A stretch of DNA of 64,000 bases from Ashinkailepas kermadecensis (lineage: Eukaryota > Arthropoda > Thecostraca > Neolepadidae): NCBI GenBank assembly GCA_034440615.1, contig JAOTOM010001511.1, positions 1 to 64,000 on the forward strand, in the 5' to 3' direction. Shown here piece after piece: positions 20,600 through 30,986 of this stretch; position 1 is the first letter of the stretch, and each line of letters begins with the position of its first letter. The notes under the pieces were generated by a model. It was not told where the DNA came from and did no database searches. It saw nothing but the letters and a program-made list of their open reading frames with translations. The translations under genes were made by a program, and so were the position numbers.

Positions 20600-21520
20600 A
20601 AAAATGATTGGTAAATTTGCAGTTTAAGGTTATTTTTTTGTTTGAATTTTTATCAGAATACCATGTTCGTGATGGTGACTAAGATGATGGGACCACTTAT
20701 TTTCGGTGCAAATTCTTTTTTTTTATTTGAGATAAAGAATTTGACAAATTTTCCAACTTAAAAAACCTAAACCAACCTACCCTAACCAAACCTAACCCAT
20801 TTGTTTGCTTTATGGTGACAAATGTGGGTACAAACTTTTCGTGGTTGGTTGGTTGGTTATTTGGGCTTATGGCCGCATTGACTGCGTTGATCATACAGCG
20901 CCCATAAAACTTTTCTTGTTCCCACCTTAAAGCACAATAATACCCAAAAGTTGCCCAAAAAATTTACAAACATGTTCACAAAAAATATAATTTTTTCTTC
21001 AAAAGCAGCTTAGGTTAGGTTAGACTGGGTTAGGTTTCTTTTTTAAGGTTGAGAATTTTCAGAAAAAAAATAGTGATATTTTTATTTTTTTATTTTTTGT
21101 TCTTAAAAGATAGGTTAGGTTAGGTTAGTTTAGGTTTTGTTTCATTAAAAAAAAACATTTATGGTTATGCTATATTACCGAACTCAAAGCCCTTTTAGGC
21201 ATTATTTTGCTCACAACCTGAAAAGTAAGCATTTGTACAGAAAATAAGTGGGTCCAATCATCTTAGTCACCTTCATAATCATGGTATCCTGCTGAAAAAT
21301 TAAAAAGAAAAAGAAAAAAAGAACACCTTGAACTGCAAAGTTACCAAATAATTCGCAATTTTTGGGGAAAACCTTTTGGAAATTTTTGACAAGTTTTCCA
21401 ACTTGAAAAGCCTAAACTAACCTAACTTAACCAAACCTAACCCATTTATTTGCTATATGGAGGCAAATGTGTGTAAAAACTTGTCTTGTTACCACCTTAA
21501 AGCACAATAATACCGGTTTG
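20600..21520. repeat. AT-rich foldback/MITE-like repeat with TTAGG-type words
   Basis: 20600-20708 is an imperfect inverted match to 21237-21350, sharing GTGACTAAGATGATnGGnCC and ACTTATTTTC. The piece at 20740-20950 recurs directly at 21385-21515 (AACCAAACCTAACCCATTT, CACCTTAAAGCACAATAATACC). GGTTAGG and CCTAACC words occur on both sides. A 65-base insert at about 20840-20905 separates homologous parts in the first copy. Confidence 0.6.
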
Positions 21521-21760
21521 GCTAGGTTAGGCTAGTTTAGTTGTTTAACTTGGAAGAAGGTTCAAAAAAAGTTTAAAATAGAATAAAATCGGAAATTTTC
21601 CTTCAAAAGGAGCTGACGTTAGGTTCGGTTAGATTGGGTTCGGTTGTTCAATTTATAAAATTTTCAGAAATTGCTTAATTTTTGTTTCCAAATTTTTTTA
21701 ATCTCCAAAGGGAGGTTAGGATATGCTAGGTTAGGTTATGTTGGTTATGGTTATTAGGCT

Positions 21761-21796
21761 ATGGTATGGATTTACTAATGAGTGAATCCATACCAT
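21761..21796. repeat. Perfect 12-bp hairpin
   Basis: ATGGTATGGATT at 21761-21772 pairs with AATCCATACCAT at 21785-21796 over a 12-base loop. It follows the last TTAGG-rich segment and may mark an element end. Confidence 0.7.
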
Positions 21797-21970
21797 TCCC
21801 ACTGGAGTCTAAAAGCTACATCATAACCTTACTTCTATAACGTATATCACAAGAACCCATCTCGATTCTACTGCCCACTCAGGACACCATAGAAGTCAAT
21901 TAATGAAAGTTTACTTCATTACCTGCATTGCTAATGTAAACAGAAAAAAGTCCTTTGAACCATATACAAA

Positions 21971-21999
21971 TGGAGCAGCACCTTCACAGTGCTGCTCCA
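21971..21999. repeat. Perfect 11-bp hairpin
   Basis: TGGAGCAGCAC (21971-21981) and GTGCTGCTCCA (21989-21999) are exact reverse complements around a 7-base loop. It is GC-rich in AT-rich surroundings. There is no poly-T to suggest a terminator. Confidence 0.7.
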
Positions 22000-22329
22000 T
22001 CCACATCCAACTCCAACCCTGACCAAACTTCAGGAGCGCATCCGTCTCCAAAGCAGCCTGCGGAAGAAGGTATGTATTGCAGCAAAAGTACTATGATCTG
22101 AATTCCATGGTATCCCTGTTGCCTAATAGTCCATCCTTGCCTATCCATGTAGGAGATGTTTGACTTTCCTCAAACTGTCTGGATAACTTTGGAGTTGAAA
22201 TCACTTGTGAGTGATGAAGCAGATAAGTTATTCCTGTATGCTTATGCTGCATAATTGCATGGCACAGTGCCATGCCGAATGGGGAGGGGACATTGTGGGC
22301 AGTTTCCTCCCTGACAGGTTGTGGCGACC

Positions 22330-23320
22330 CCAAGAATCGCGTCGAGCTCCGGAAACAATTGCACCAGTCTCCTTAAAAATCCCGTTTAGGCCTCCAATAA
22401 TCGTACCGGGGCCCCGAAAAATCACATTGGGGGCTAAAAAGTCGCGCATGGAATTCTGAAAAGGACGCTGGGGCCCCAAAAGTTCCCGCCTGGGCCCCTG
22501 AAAATCACACTGGGGGCTCAAAAGAGTCGTCCCGGGGTTCAAGAAAATCACGACGGAGGCCACAAACGGCCGGGCCCGGGGCCGCGGAAAGTCACGCTGA
22601 ACCTAGGGGTACCAAGAATTCTCGTCCGGGTCCCTGACAATCACGCTAGGGGCATGACATGTCGCACCGGGGCTCCAAAAGTATCATTATGATCACCCAG
22701 CAAATGAAGCCGGGCAACGAAAAACAGTCCCGACATGGAAAATCACTGGGTCCAAATGACCGCTCCAAAAGCCCACAAAACGTGTTGGGCCCCCAAAAGC
22801 GTGTCCTAGCCACTCAAACTCGCGCTTGAGATCCGAACAAGTGACCACGGGGCCCCCAAATATCGCGTCCGCGACCCAAAATTCCGTCGGTAGTCACAAA
22901 ATTGAATGTGGGTAATCCAAAGTGTACCGAGTTTCGCAAAAAGCGACAGGGCATTCAAATATGCGCTGCAGCTCGAAATAAACACACCGGGAGCGCTAAA
23001 CAAAAACATAACGGAGGCCCTCAAGGCACACCAGGGTCATGAGACCACACGGGGCCTCAAAAACAGGCTGGGCCCTCAAAACGGGAATTGATCATAAACA
23101 AGGAGGAAACAGACCGGGCACTAAATAAACACATCGGCGTCTTCGAAAACGCGCCGATACCTCAAAAATATCATCGGTGTATAAAACAGCAACAAAGCTG
23201 TAAAAAAGAGCCCGGTCTCAAACATGTGCCGAGCCCCTAACACAAATTGGCTGGAGCCCTAAAACACATCCATAGAAGAAGAAAAACGCAACGGGTAAAA
23301 AAACGAACACCTTGCTAGGG
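22330..23320. repeat. Degenerate ~21-bp satellite, about 1 kb
   Basis: Units of about 21 bases follow a loose pattern of CCCCnnAAAAnTCACnCnGGGG. Examples at 22495-22560 are clear, and they weaken toward 23300. Short ORFs in it are products of the repeat. Confidence 0.6.
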
Positions 23321-24030
23321 TCACCGCTCGGTAGCCAATATCGGAGCTTATTTAACCAAAGAGATGAGGTGCATCAAAGGTCAGTGTGTCTCCGGATTTC
23401 TTAATCACGAGAAAATGTGGGAAGAAGAGAACTAATACATCGAATTGAATTGATCGATTTTATTTCCAGTGAGCCGCATTACCAAGCATTCCACATTTCA
23501 AATGTGGCACAAGACTATCACGTGACAGTAATTAGCAAACGTGGGAGACCTAGCAGAAACCGGAGAGGCGCACGTAGTGGCGAATGCGTCGACTGCGCAA
23601 GGCGGGTGTACACGTGCACGAACGTTGGCGTTTTGGCGACCGGGCGTTATTAATTGGAATTCCTGATATTGGCAAATTTTACATTTTCTAGTGATTTGTT
23701 CAGGTGTAATTTTAGCAGTGTGAGGTGACTTTTCAAGGGATACCAAAAGAAAAACCTTCAAACAAGATGGGGAGGAGTTTGGGTTGATATCCGGTGATTC
23801 AGAAATAATGGTGGTAGATTTGGCCCCCTCCACAGGACAGTTAATTTGGTCACTAATTATTATATAACAAAAATATAAAGAACCACATTTGAATTTTGTT
23901 TTGGTGGAAATCCGGGCACCTTTTTAACGGGGGGTAGGTGGGCACCTTCCAAATCAGTTTGCCTCCTCTCGCAAATCCTAGGTACGCCACTGCCATGGCA
24001 TGACATAATTTGACCTGTTGATAGCTATAA
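23321..24030. other. Non-coding stretch, nothing recognised
   Basis: No gene, RNA or repeat family recognised. Short ORFs on both strands have no motif. Confidence 0.35.
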
Positions 24031-24145
24031 TCCGCCGCAATGGACGGTGTACTCCGCGGCCCCGGTCCGCCACAGTGGACGGCGTGCTCCGCAGCCCCGG
24101 TCCGTTACAATGGACGGTGTACTCCACGGCCCTGATCCGCCACAG
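24031..24145 (+). repeat. 35-bp tandem repeat, about 3.3 units
   Basis: Units start at 24031, 24066, 24101 and 24136 with the pattern TCCGCCACAGTGGACGG + CGTGCTCCGCAGCCCCGG. It ends about 20 bases before composite copy B begins and may mark the duplication junction. Confidence 0.85.
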
Positions 24146-24164
24146 ACCTCTGACCTCTCAGACT

Positions 24165-26743
24165 TTCGACGGCACCGCTAGGTAGCCATTTATTTCTAAT
24201 TGTGAAGCAAATCGGTTCATGCACGTCCGACGCCATGCGGGGATAGCTATTTGCGTGTTTCCTGCGTGTGTTTCGAGGTCATGCATTGCGAGTTGATGTG
24301 AGTGTTGCTGGTGTGGTGCATACAGTGCTCCTGCTAGTTTTGTGGCACACTTATATTCAAATAGCAATTAAAGGAGTTCCGGGTGCTTGTCACCGATAAG
24401 CGATGGAAGCGATAGGGCGATACCCACTCTTTGGCAGTATGCCTCAAGTGGTTGTCTTTGAGAGCTAAAGCTACTGCAGTCTAACAGAATGTGGCCTATG
24501 TTTAACGTGGTGTTGCAGGTGTCGCAGTGAGGTGTTGTGCATTGGTCACCCTCTAATTGAGGCTGTTTGTTTCGTGCAACCAGTTCCAAGTCTAGTGAGG
24601 ATGACCTCTTTTTGTCGGTGAGATTGATTTGATGTGTTCCATGTGCCTATCGTTGGTTTGATTGCGTGGGTGTAGTTGGATTTGTGTTGAGTTGAGTTGT
24701 GTTGTGTCCATGTGTTCTGTCGATGTTGGCGAATGCGGCGTTGTAGGAGTGGTTTGTAATCGTCTACCGAATATTCCACGCTGGGGTAAGTGCTCGATGC
24801 TAAGGCTTGCTTTGCGAGCCGGTCTGCTTCTTCGTTATCTGGGATGCTGGCGTGGCCCGGAATCCAGAGGAAGGAAAAGTTCATGTTTACGCTATGGGCG
24901 ACGACTTGTTGAATCCTATCAATGACTGGATGTGGACAGTCGTGAGTGCTGTTAATTGACTGAAGGACGTATTTGGAGTCGGGTCAAATTACCACGTTTC
25001 TAGCTTTACGCCTCATGAGAATGGAGATAGCGGCCAGAATGACCATCGCTTCAGCGGAGTACATGGAGAAGTTACCCGGTAGACGCTTGTACAGTTTGAG
25101 ACCTGATCCAATGATGCTGATGCCTACCTGAGCCTCGTGTTTCGACCCATCCATGAATACGAGTGTTTTGTGATTGTTGTCATCGGCGAACTTGTGGAAG
25201 ATGCCAAGAATTTCCGCCCACGTGATAGTGGATTTCTTCTCCGAGAGCAAGTACTCGACCTTTCGTTGGCTGAGAGTTCAGAATGGCCTAGTGGGCGGTC
25301 GAGTTGCAGTGGATGGAATTGTGAGGTTAAGGTCTGAGAGAGCCGTGGCAATTTAATGCTATATGGTGGAAGTTTGTGCCCAAATCGGCTCTTGTCGTGT
25401 CTGTCAGGTGTAAAGCAGCGCTGTGCCGGATTATTTTTAATGGATTTGATTTTGATGTAGAAGTGGCACATCTATTGTGTCCTCCTGACGTGGAGTGGGG
25501 GCGTGTTTGAGTCCACTAGAAGACTGGCTATCGGTGTGGTGCGGAGGGCATCTGTGGCTGCTCCGATGCAGCTGTTTTGGATGATTTTTAACTGTTGGCT
25601 CTGGCTTTCTGAAATGGTTGCAAAGATGATGCTGTTGTACTCTAGGATGGGTCGTATGACTGATGTGTAGAGTCGCAGTAGTGCTTTCTTGTCTCCACCC
25701 CAGTCTGTGCTTTCAAGTGCACGAAGTATGTTGACGCGCTTCGCACATCGCTTCGAGATGGAGGTAATGTGAGTGTTGAAACTGAGAACCTAAGAATTTG
25801 AAGCATTTCACCTGTTCGATGGCTTTGCCATCGATTTTAAGTAAAGGTTTGATGCGAGGCGGAGACGACTATATGTGACGGTAGCCGATTATTCTGCGGA
25901 CTGGGTGAAGCCCCAAGTTTTGCACCACTTTGCAATGTGTTCTAGTCCTGCTTGAATGTTTTTTTTTCTGCTTTAAGGAAGCATTGTTATGTTGCCCAAA
26001 TGGCTATGTCGTCCGCGAAAAGTTAGTATTGAAGTGAAGTGTCCGTGTGGCCAGCAAGTATGTCGTGATCATGATGATAAAGAGGCTCTGTGAGAGCACG
26101 CTCCACTGCGCCAGACCCTGCTCCTGAGTTGTGGTGTTTGATGTGACAATGCCGCATCGTACCTTAAGGGTCCTGTTTCTGAGGAAGTTAAGAATGAAGT
26201 GTGCCATGTGTCCGTTTAGGCATATTTTGTGGAGTTTGTGTGTCAGTGCGGATATGTGTACTCGGTCGAATGCAGCAGTGATGTCTATGTAGGCCGCTAT
26301 TGTTGTGCGTTTGATGCGTAGACCAGTTTTGATTCCATGTACTAATCTAATGAGATTGTCTGTATTTGATGTTTAACGTCGTCAATCGTCTGATAGCCAT
26401 GTGCAAATGTAGGGATGTATGGATGTATGGAACGTGAACTTGTTCTCCACAGCTTACCGTTTTGCCTTCTGACCTATTTTACACCTAACTCTGCCACAAC
26501 CCTGGATGGTGAGTTGGTGGATATTTGTTCCTCTGGGGAAGATGAATACTTGCTCGTCATGTACATCATGTACGGACACTCCATTTCTCTTGGAGCAACC
26601 GTGATATGCTATTTCTAGTCTGTGCAAGACGACAATACTCGGCGAGGCATTTTCGGTCGAAATATCATGAATTTCAGACGAAGCTTTCTATAGTTTCTAT
26701 AGCTTTATATTGCTTAAGACGTAAAATAGTACTCATTTTCTTC
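24165..26743 (-). mobile_element. I-group LINE 3' fragment, composite copy B
   Basis: Full-length match to 10795-13371 with scattered substitutions. RNase H motifs are split by a frame change and a substitution near 24985: FMDGSKHEAQVG and SAEAMVILA are at 24984-25250, and LWIPGHASIPDNEEADRLA is at 24546-24884. RT fragments match those in copy A, including the same damaged QGSVLSP block. It lacks the PLE pair and shows the empty target CTCATTTTCTTC at 26732-26743. Confidence 0.8.
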
Positions 26744-27121
26744 ATTGACATCAACTGACGACACACTGAAGTGTAAAAGATTTTACCATTTAAAAGATGT
26801 TAGGTGAATCATTGGCCACATCCGAAAATTGCACCTTTAAGCTAGGTCACAAGAACATATTTGAAAAGATAACACGACCCATCATTTCGAAAACGCCAGG
26901 TGTAGAAAGTTCCGCCATAGCAAATTTATTACGGATATATCCAGTTTAATGAAACTGGTTAAAAAAAAATCCGAGAGCACGGTGTGCTTCTCTGCCGGAA
27001 GCGCCTGATAGCTCTGTCTCGGAAATCGCCAGGTGCGTAGGTGCGGCGCGGCGGCGGCGGCGGCGCAGTCTTCTGCTGTGGGTCGCGCAGTGCACGCACC
27101 GACGACGCGCCGGTCGCGGCC
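26744..27121 (+). other. Composite repeat B: non-coding link region
   Basis: Counterpart of 17047-17433. The GGC run near 27048-27066 is shorter than in copy A. No further signal. Confidence 0.6.
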
Positions 27122-27265
27122 ATGGCCGCCGTCCAGCTGTACCACGCCGCGGTGGCGGTGGGCGGCCTGCGGGTCAACGACGTGTGTCGGTACGTGTGCC
27201 GGCGCGTCCAGACGGTGCTTCGCAATCGGGCGCTGACCTTGGCAGGAGTCTTCCTGGTGCTGTAG
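27122..27265 (+). pseudogene. Unrecognised transmembrane-helix ORF, copy B, nonsense-truncated
   Basis: Same start and Kozak context as the ORF at 17434, but a TAG at 27263-27265 replaces the glutamine codon inside the hydrophobic helix, stopping the frame after 47 codons. One substitution changes Met to Val near residue 11. Sequence after the stop still matches copy A closely, so this is a recent loss. Confidence 0.5.
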
Positions 27266-27387
27266 ATACTGGCGCTGGCCTCGAAGCGGGACAACCTGCA
27301 GCGCACACTCGCCAGGCACGGTGAGCTCGCACGCCGGCTCTCGACCTGCCACAAGTGGGTCTGCCGGTCTGCGGTCGACTTTCCTTG

Positions 27388-27603
27388 GCCGGCTGTCAGA
27401 CCTGTGGGTCAGAGTTCATTGCGTCGGCTGTCAGACAAGTGGGTCAGGAGCCCATGATGCCGGCTGTCAGACATGAGGATCAGAGGCCCATGACGTCGGC
27501 TGTCAGACCAGAGGATCAGGAGCCCATGATGCCGGCTGTCAGACATGTGAGTCGGGAGCCCATGACGTCGGCTGTCAGACATGTGGGTCAGGAGCCCATG
27601 ACG
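27388..27603 (+). repeat. 36-bp minisatellite, copy B
   Basis: About six units of the same repeat as 17700-17881. The extra unit relative to copy A contains GACATGTGGGTCAGG. Confidence 0.8.
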
Positions 27604-27604
27604 C

Positions 27605-27858
27605 TGCTATACATATCATTCAGACTGTAACTGGAGCGTATCTTCTTCAGACTCTGACAGGGACGCATTCCCTTCAGACTGTGGTAGGGGCGTATCTCAC
27701 ACAGAGTGTGATTTCTTCAGAGTATCTCCTTCAGACTGTGACAAGGGCGTATCTCCTTGAGACTGTGGCAGAGGCGTATCTCCTTCAGACTGTGACAGGG
27801 GTGTATCTCCTTCAGACTGTGACAGGGGCGCATCTTCTTCAGACTGTGGCAGGGGTGT
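27605..27858 (+). repeat. 27-bp minisatellite, copy B
   Basis: About nine units, including degenerate ones, fewer than in copy A. Both arrays end in the same GTGGCAGGGGTGTTTATGTCG sequence type, marking a common right border. Confidence 0.78.
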
Positions 27859-28069
27859 TTATGTCGAGTCTCACCGTATCCGTTGAAGGATACGCCATGC
27901 GCCCGATCTTAAGGCTTTCTTCAAGTACGATTAGGTTCAGAGCCGCGGGTCCTGGAGTCTCAGGACACACGATGGCTTTTGACCAGTGTCGTGAACATCG
28001 GGCGGTGGACTATGTCTGGCCTGAACGTTACTTGCTTTGATTGTCTTGTGGCTGGAAGATAAAAATATT

Positions 28070-28525
28070 GAGGCGTGTTGTTTTTAAGTGACATTAAAGC
28101 AGGAAACCAATGTAACTCAGCTAGGAAAAGGACAATTATAATAATAAGAATCATGAATAGGGGTGTGAAATATCAAAGCAATGAAGTTATGAAAACTTGT
28201 ACTTTGCCTGCGTGCAACATTTGGAATATTGTGCGCAGGCATGGTGCACTTACTTAGAAAGAGATATAGGTATGCTATAAAGAGTACAGCACAAAGCTAC
28301 TAAGCTTAGCAGTGGACTAGCAGATTTAGAATGTGATTAGAGGCTTATGGCACTAGATATACGCTCTCTCAAGTATAGGAGATTAAGGGGTGATATGATT
28401 GAGATGTTTAAGATTGCAAAAGGGTTGGATTATGTCAATTTGAATTATGCTCTTCTGCTTATGCTATCACATGCGGGTCGTCAATTCTGGTTAGTTAAGT
28501 AAAAGTGTAGAGCAGTTAAACGTTA
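28070..28525 (+). mobile_element. Decayed CR1/L2-like LINE fragment, copy B (uninterrupted)
   Basis: Continuous homologue of pieces 18505-18843 (A) and 30930-30986, 32900-33170 and 35766-35880 (C). It retains an intact TTAA near 28404-28410, where A and C have piggyBac-type DNA, and GACAAT-TATAA where C has the 30987 element. Broken frames encode pieces like SLKYRRLRGDMIEMFKIAKGLD. Confidence 0.72.
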
Positions 28526-29490
28526 ACACAACATAATGACAACACAACGGGATAGATATATTTTTTAGAACACAGGATATGTCATTGACTGGGGTGTTCA
28601 AGTATCTTTCTTCTCGTATTATGGTACCTTATATTCGTGGGTGTACCTCAGATGTGGTACGCCCTGTGGTTCTTATTTATCCTTAGCACTCGATGACTTT
28701 ATGTTGGATCACGTGAAACCTTTCGATGCTGGATGGAATAAGACCTGATGCGGAGTTGTCTAAAACATACTGATGTTGAATTAAAGCCTATGCGTGTTAA
28801 ATTTTGTGGTGAAATTTCCGTGGAAGTTCGTTCTGTGCTCTAGCCTAGATATTTTGTCAAATATTGGCACATTTTACCAATATTTTATAACATATGTCCT
28901 TGGATACACAACACTAACTTGTTGCTTTTGCTATGCTCATGATCCTTCTGAAGCTACAACTGAAGTGTTGTGGGTGTGATCAATGTTGGAAGACTACATA
29001 TTGGTAGGTAATGGAGTTATTTAGAACATCAACCCATTGGTGTCCCATATCATGGACTTCGTTAGGGGATGTGATTTAGGGACCTTCGTGGCAATGCTAT
29101 TTACATAATGCTAAATTTCACAAAATCTGCGGGATGCATATCCCCATCCCCTAACCTAGTGATGCTTATGAATCTGTGAACAATACATTTATTTGCAGAA
29201 CCCGTCATACCGTTGACAGTGGCAAGCTATTATTTCTGAAAAGTCATGTCTTGCACGCCATTTGTCCATGTGTCAGCAATGTAGTCAACAACTGTAGTGA
29301 AGTGTAATGTAGTCTGTCTACAACTAACGCTAGCCGTGGGTACCGGAGCAAAGAATGGAGGTGCGATTCAGTGACGACGACGGAAATTTATCGGGCGGGG
29401 AGGGGTGATGGAGATGGCAATTACGAACCAAGTCATTGACATCATCAGGTATCGGTATCGACAGTTTGATTCAGGTGCCGATCCATAGAT
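28526..29490 (+). repeat. Composite module shared by copies B and C
   Basis: Matches 35880-36791 over most of its length. It contains a 61-codon frame (28794-28979) with hydrophobic stretches that is also open in C (36141-36326). It more likely represents LINE 3' UTR or other host repeat than a gene. No motif recognised. Confidence 0.55.
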
Positions 29491-29666
29491 GTTATTAGGG
29501 AGTTTTTGTAGGTGGCGAAGGTGCTGATTGAGAGGTGCGACCAGGAAATTGTGCTAAAGTAGAAGCCGATGGTGATAGTGGTGGATTCAGGGAAACTCCC
29601 GATGATCCAGGGACATTTCTATGTTTTTTACGGATAGAAGGGGCCAACTTAGAGAGTGGCACCAAG
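29490..29666 (+). repeat. Repeat segment also present at 38705-38895
   Basis: Shared words include GATTGAGAGGTG, CCAGGAAATTGTGCTAAAGTA and GAAGGGGCCAACTTAGAGAG. In copy C the same segment is displaced by an inserted LINE. It ends at the junction with the RT fragment at 29667. Confidence 0.7.
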
Positions 29667-30437
29667 AATTTGTTGTGCCTAGATCTGCTGTTGGCCGACT
29701 GGTCCGCCGTTTATCAAGCGACCACCACCTCGGACAAGTGGGACGCATGGTTGGCTGCATGGCAGCCAATAATAGACCATCACATGCCCCCTCGTCAAAT
29801 AAAGCTGAAGCACCGGTCGCCGCCTTGGTTGCAGCATGATGATGTCCATACAGCAAGGGCAGCACTGAAACAGGCGCGCGAGCACAGAGATGCAGCACGA
29901 AGCGAAGAAGCCCAGCGGAATTACCGTGAGCACAAGAGCGCACTCCGAACGGCTCAACATCACGCATGCGCAGAATACTTTCAGACTGCTGGCACCCGCA
30001 CACCGTGGATAGATATTCGCAAGTTCATCATCGCCTCCAGCAAGTCAACGATAGAAGAGCCTGGCACAACCATTCAACCGCCTGATTGGCATGAACGGCT
30101 CAACCGGCATTTCACCGGCGTCGGTGCCGCGGTAGCTGCTGATCTAGCGATGGCGCCGCCCGGAGAGCCCCTCTGGCCAAGACCCCCACGTGTTTGTAGC
30201 GGCGCATTCGCACCGTATCCTGTGACGATGCCAGAGCTGTCAAAAGCGGTGCAGCGCATGGGTGGCTCACGAGCGTCCGGAGCTGATGGAATCACCATGT
30301 AGATGCTTAAGATGACGTTTAGCGTGGTGGGTCCGAACCTGTTCAAAGATGGTGAACTGCCATCCTCATGGAAAACCGCGATGGTAAAACCCCTGCACAA
30401 AAGTGGTAACGCAAACGACCCACAGGGCACAGGCAAA
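29667..30437 (+). pseudogene. LINE reverse transcriptase N-terminal fragment
   Basis: The frame encodes a linker (PPWLQHDDVHTARAALKQAR), a LNRHFTGVGAAVAADLA block typical of the pre-RT region, and the first RT motif, GGSRASGADGITM. A TAG at 30300-30302 interrupts, after which MLKMTFSVVGPNLF and PSSWKTAMVKPLHKSGNAN continue in the same frame. These match CR1/L2/Jockey-type RT blocks 0-2. The fragment is flanked on both sides by composite-repeat DNA, so it is truncated at both ends. It differs from the LINE at 52255. Confidence 0.72.
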
Positions 30438-30519
30438 GAAACCGGCGTGCCAGACTACGATACACAGGGCATACGCGGAGACACACATTACTCGGTCGGC
30501 GCGCACACCGCTGGCGGCC

Positions 30520-30715
30520 TCGCGTATCTCCTTCAGACTGTGACAGGGGAGTATCTCCTTCAGACTGTGACAGGGGCGTATCTCCTTCAGACTGTGACAG
30601 TGTGCTTCCCTCAGACCAACGGGGGCGTATCTCCTTTAGACTGTGACAGGGGCGCATCTTCTTCAGGCTGTGACAGGGGCGCATCTTCTTCAGACTGTGG
30701 CAGGGGTGTTTATGT
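30520..30715 (+). repeat. 27-bp minisatellite, copy C
   Basis: About seven units. The homology of copy C to A and B begins inside this array, so the LINE fragment at 29667-30437 replaces the upstream part of the composite. Confidence 0.75.
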
Positions 30716-30986
30716 CGAGTCTCACCATATCGATTGAAGGGTACGCCATGCGCCGAACTTAAGGCTTTCTTCAAGCACGATTAAATTCAGAGCCGCGGGC
30801 CCCGGAGTCTTAGGATACGCGATGGCTTTTGGCCAGTGTCGTGAACATCGGGCGGTGGACTATGTCTGGCCTGAACGTTACAAGCTTTGATTGTCTTGTG
30901 GCTGGAAGATAAAAATATTGAGGCGTGTTGTTTTTAAGTGACATTAAAGCAGGAAAGCAATGTAACTCAGCTAGGAACAGGACAAT
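30716..30986 (+). repeat. Composite repeat C, first piece
   Basis: Matches 18293-18571 and 27859-28137. Ends with the AT dinucleotide (30985-30986) duplicated at the far side of the inserted DNA element. Confidence 0.75.

Noticed and set aside
21971..21999. Hairpin as a rho-independent terminator
   Set aside because: No following T run, and the window is eukaryotic, so bacterial terminators are not expected.
28794..28979. 61-codon hydrophobic ORF conserved at 36141-36326
   Set aside because: Both lie in duplicated composite repeat DNA. Shared openness over 61 codons is explained by recent common descent.
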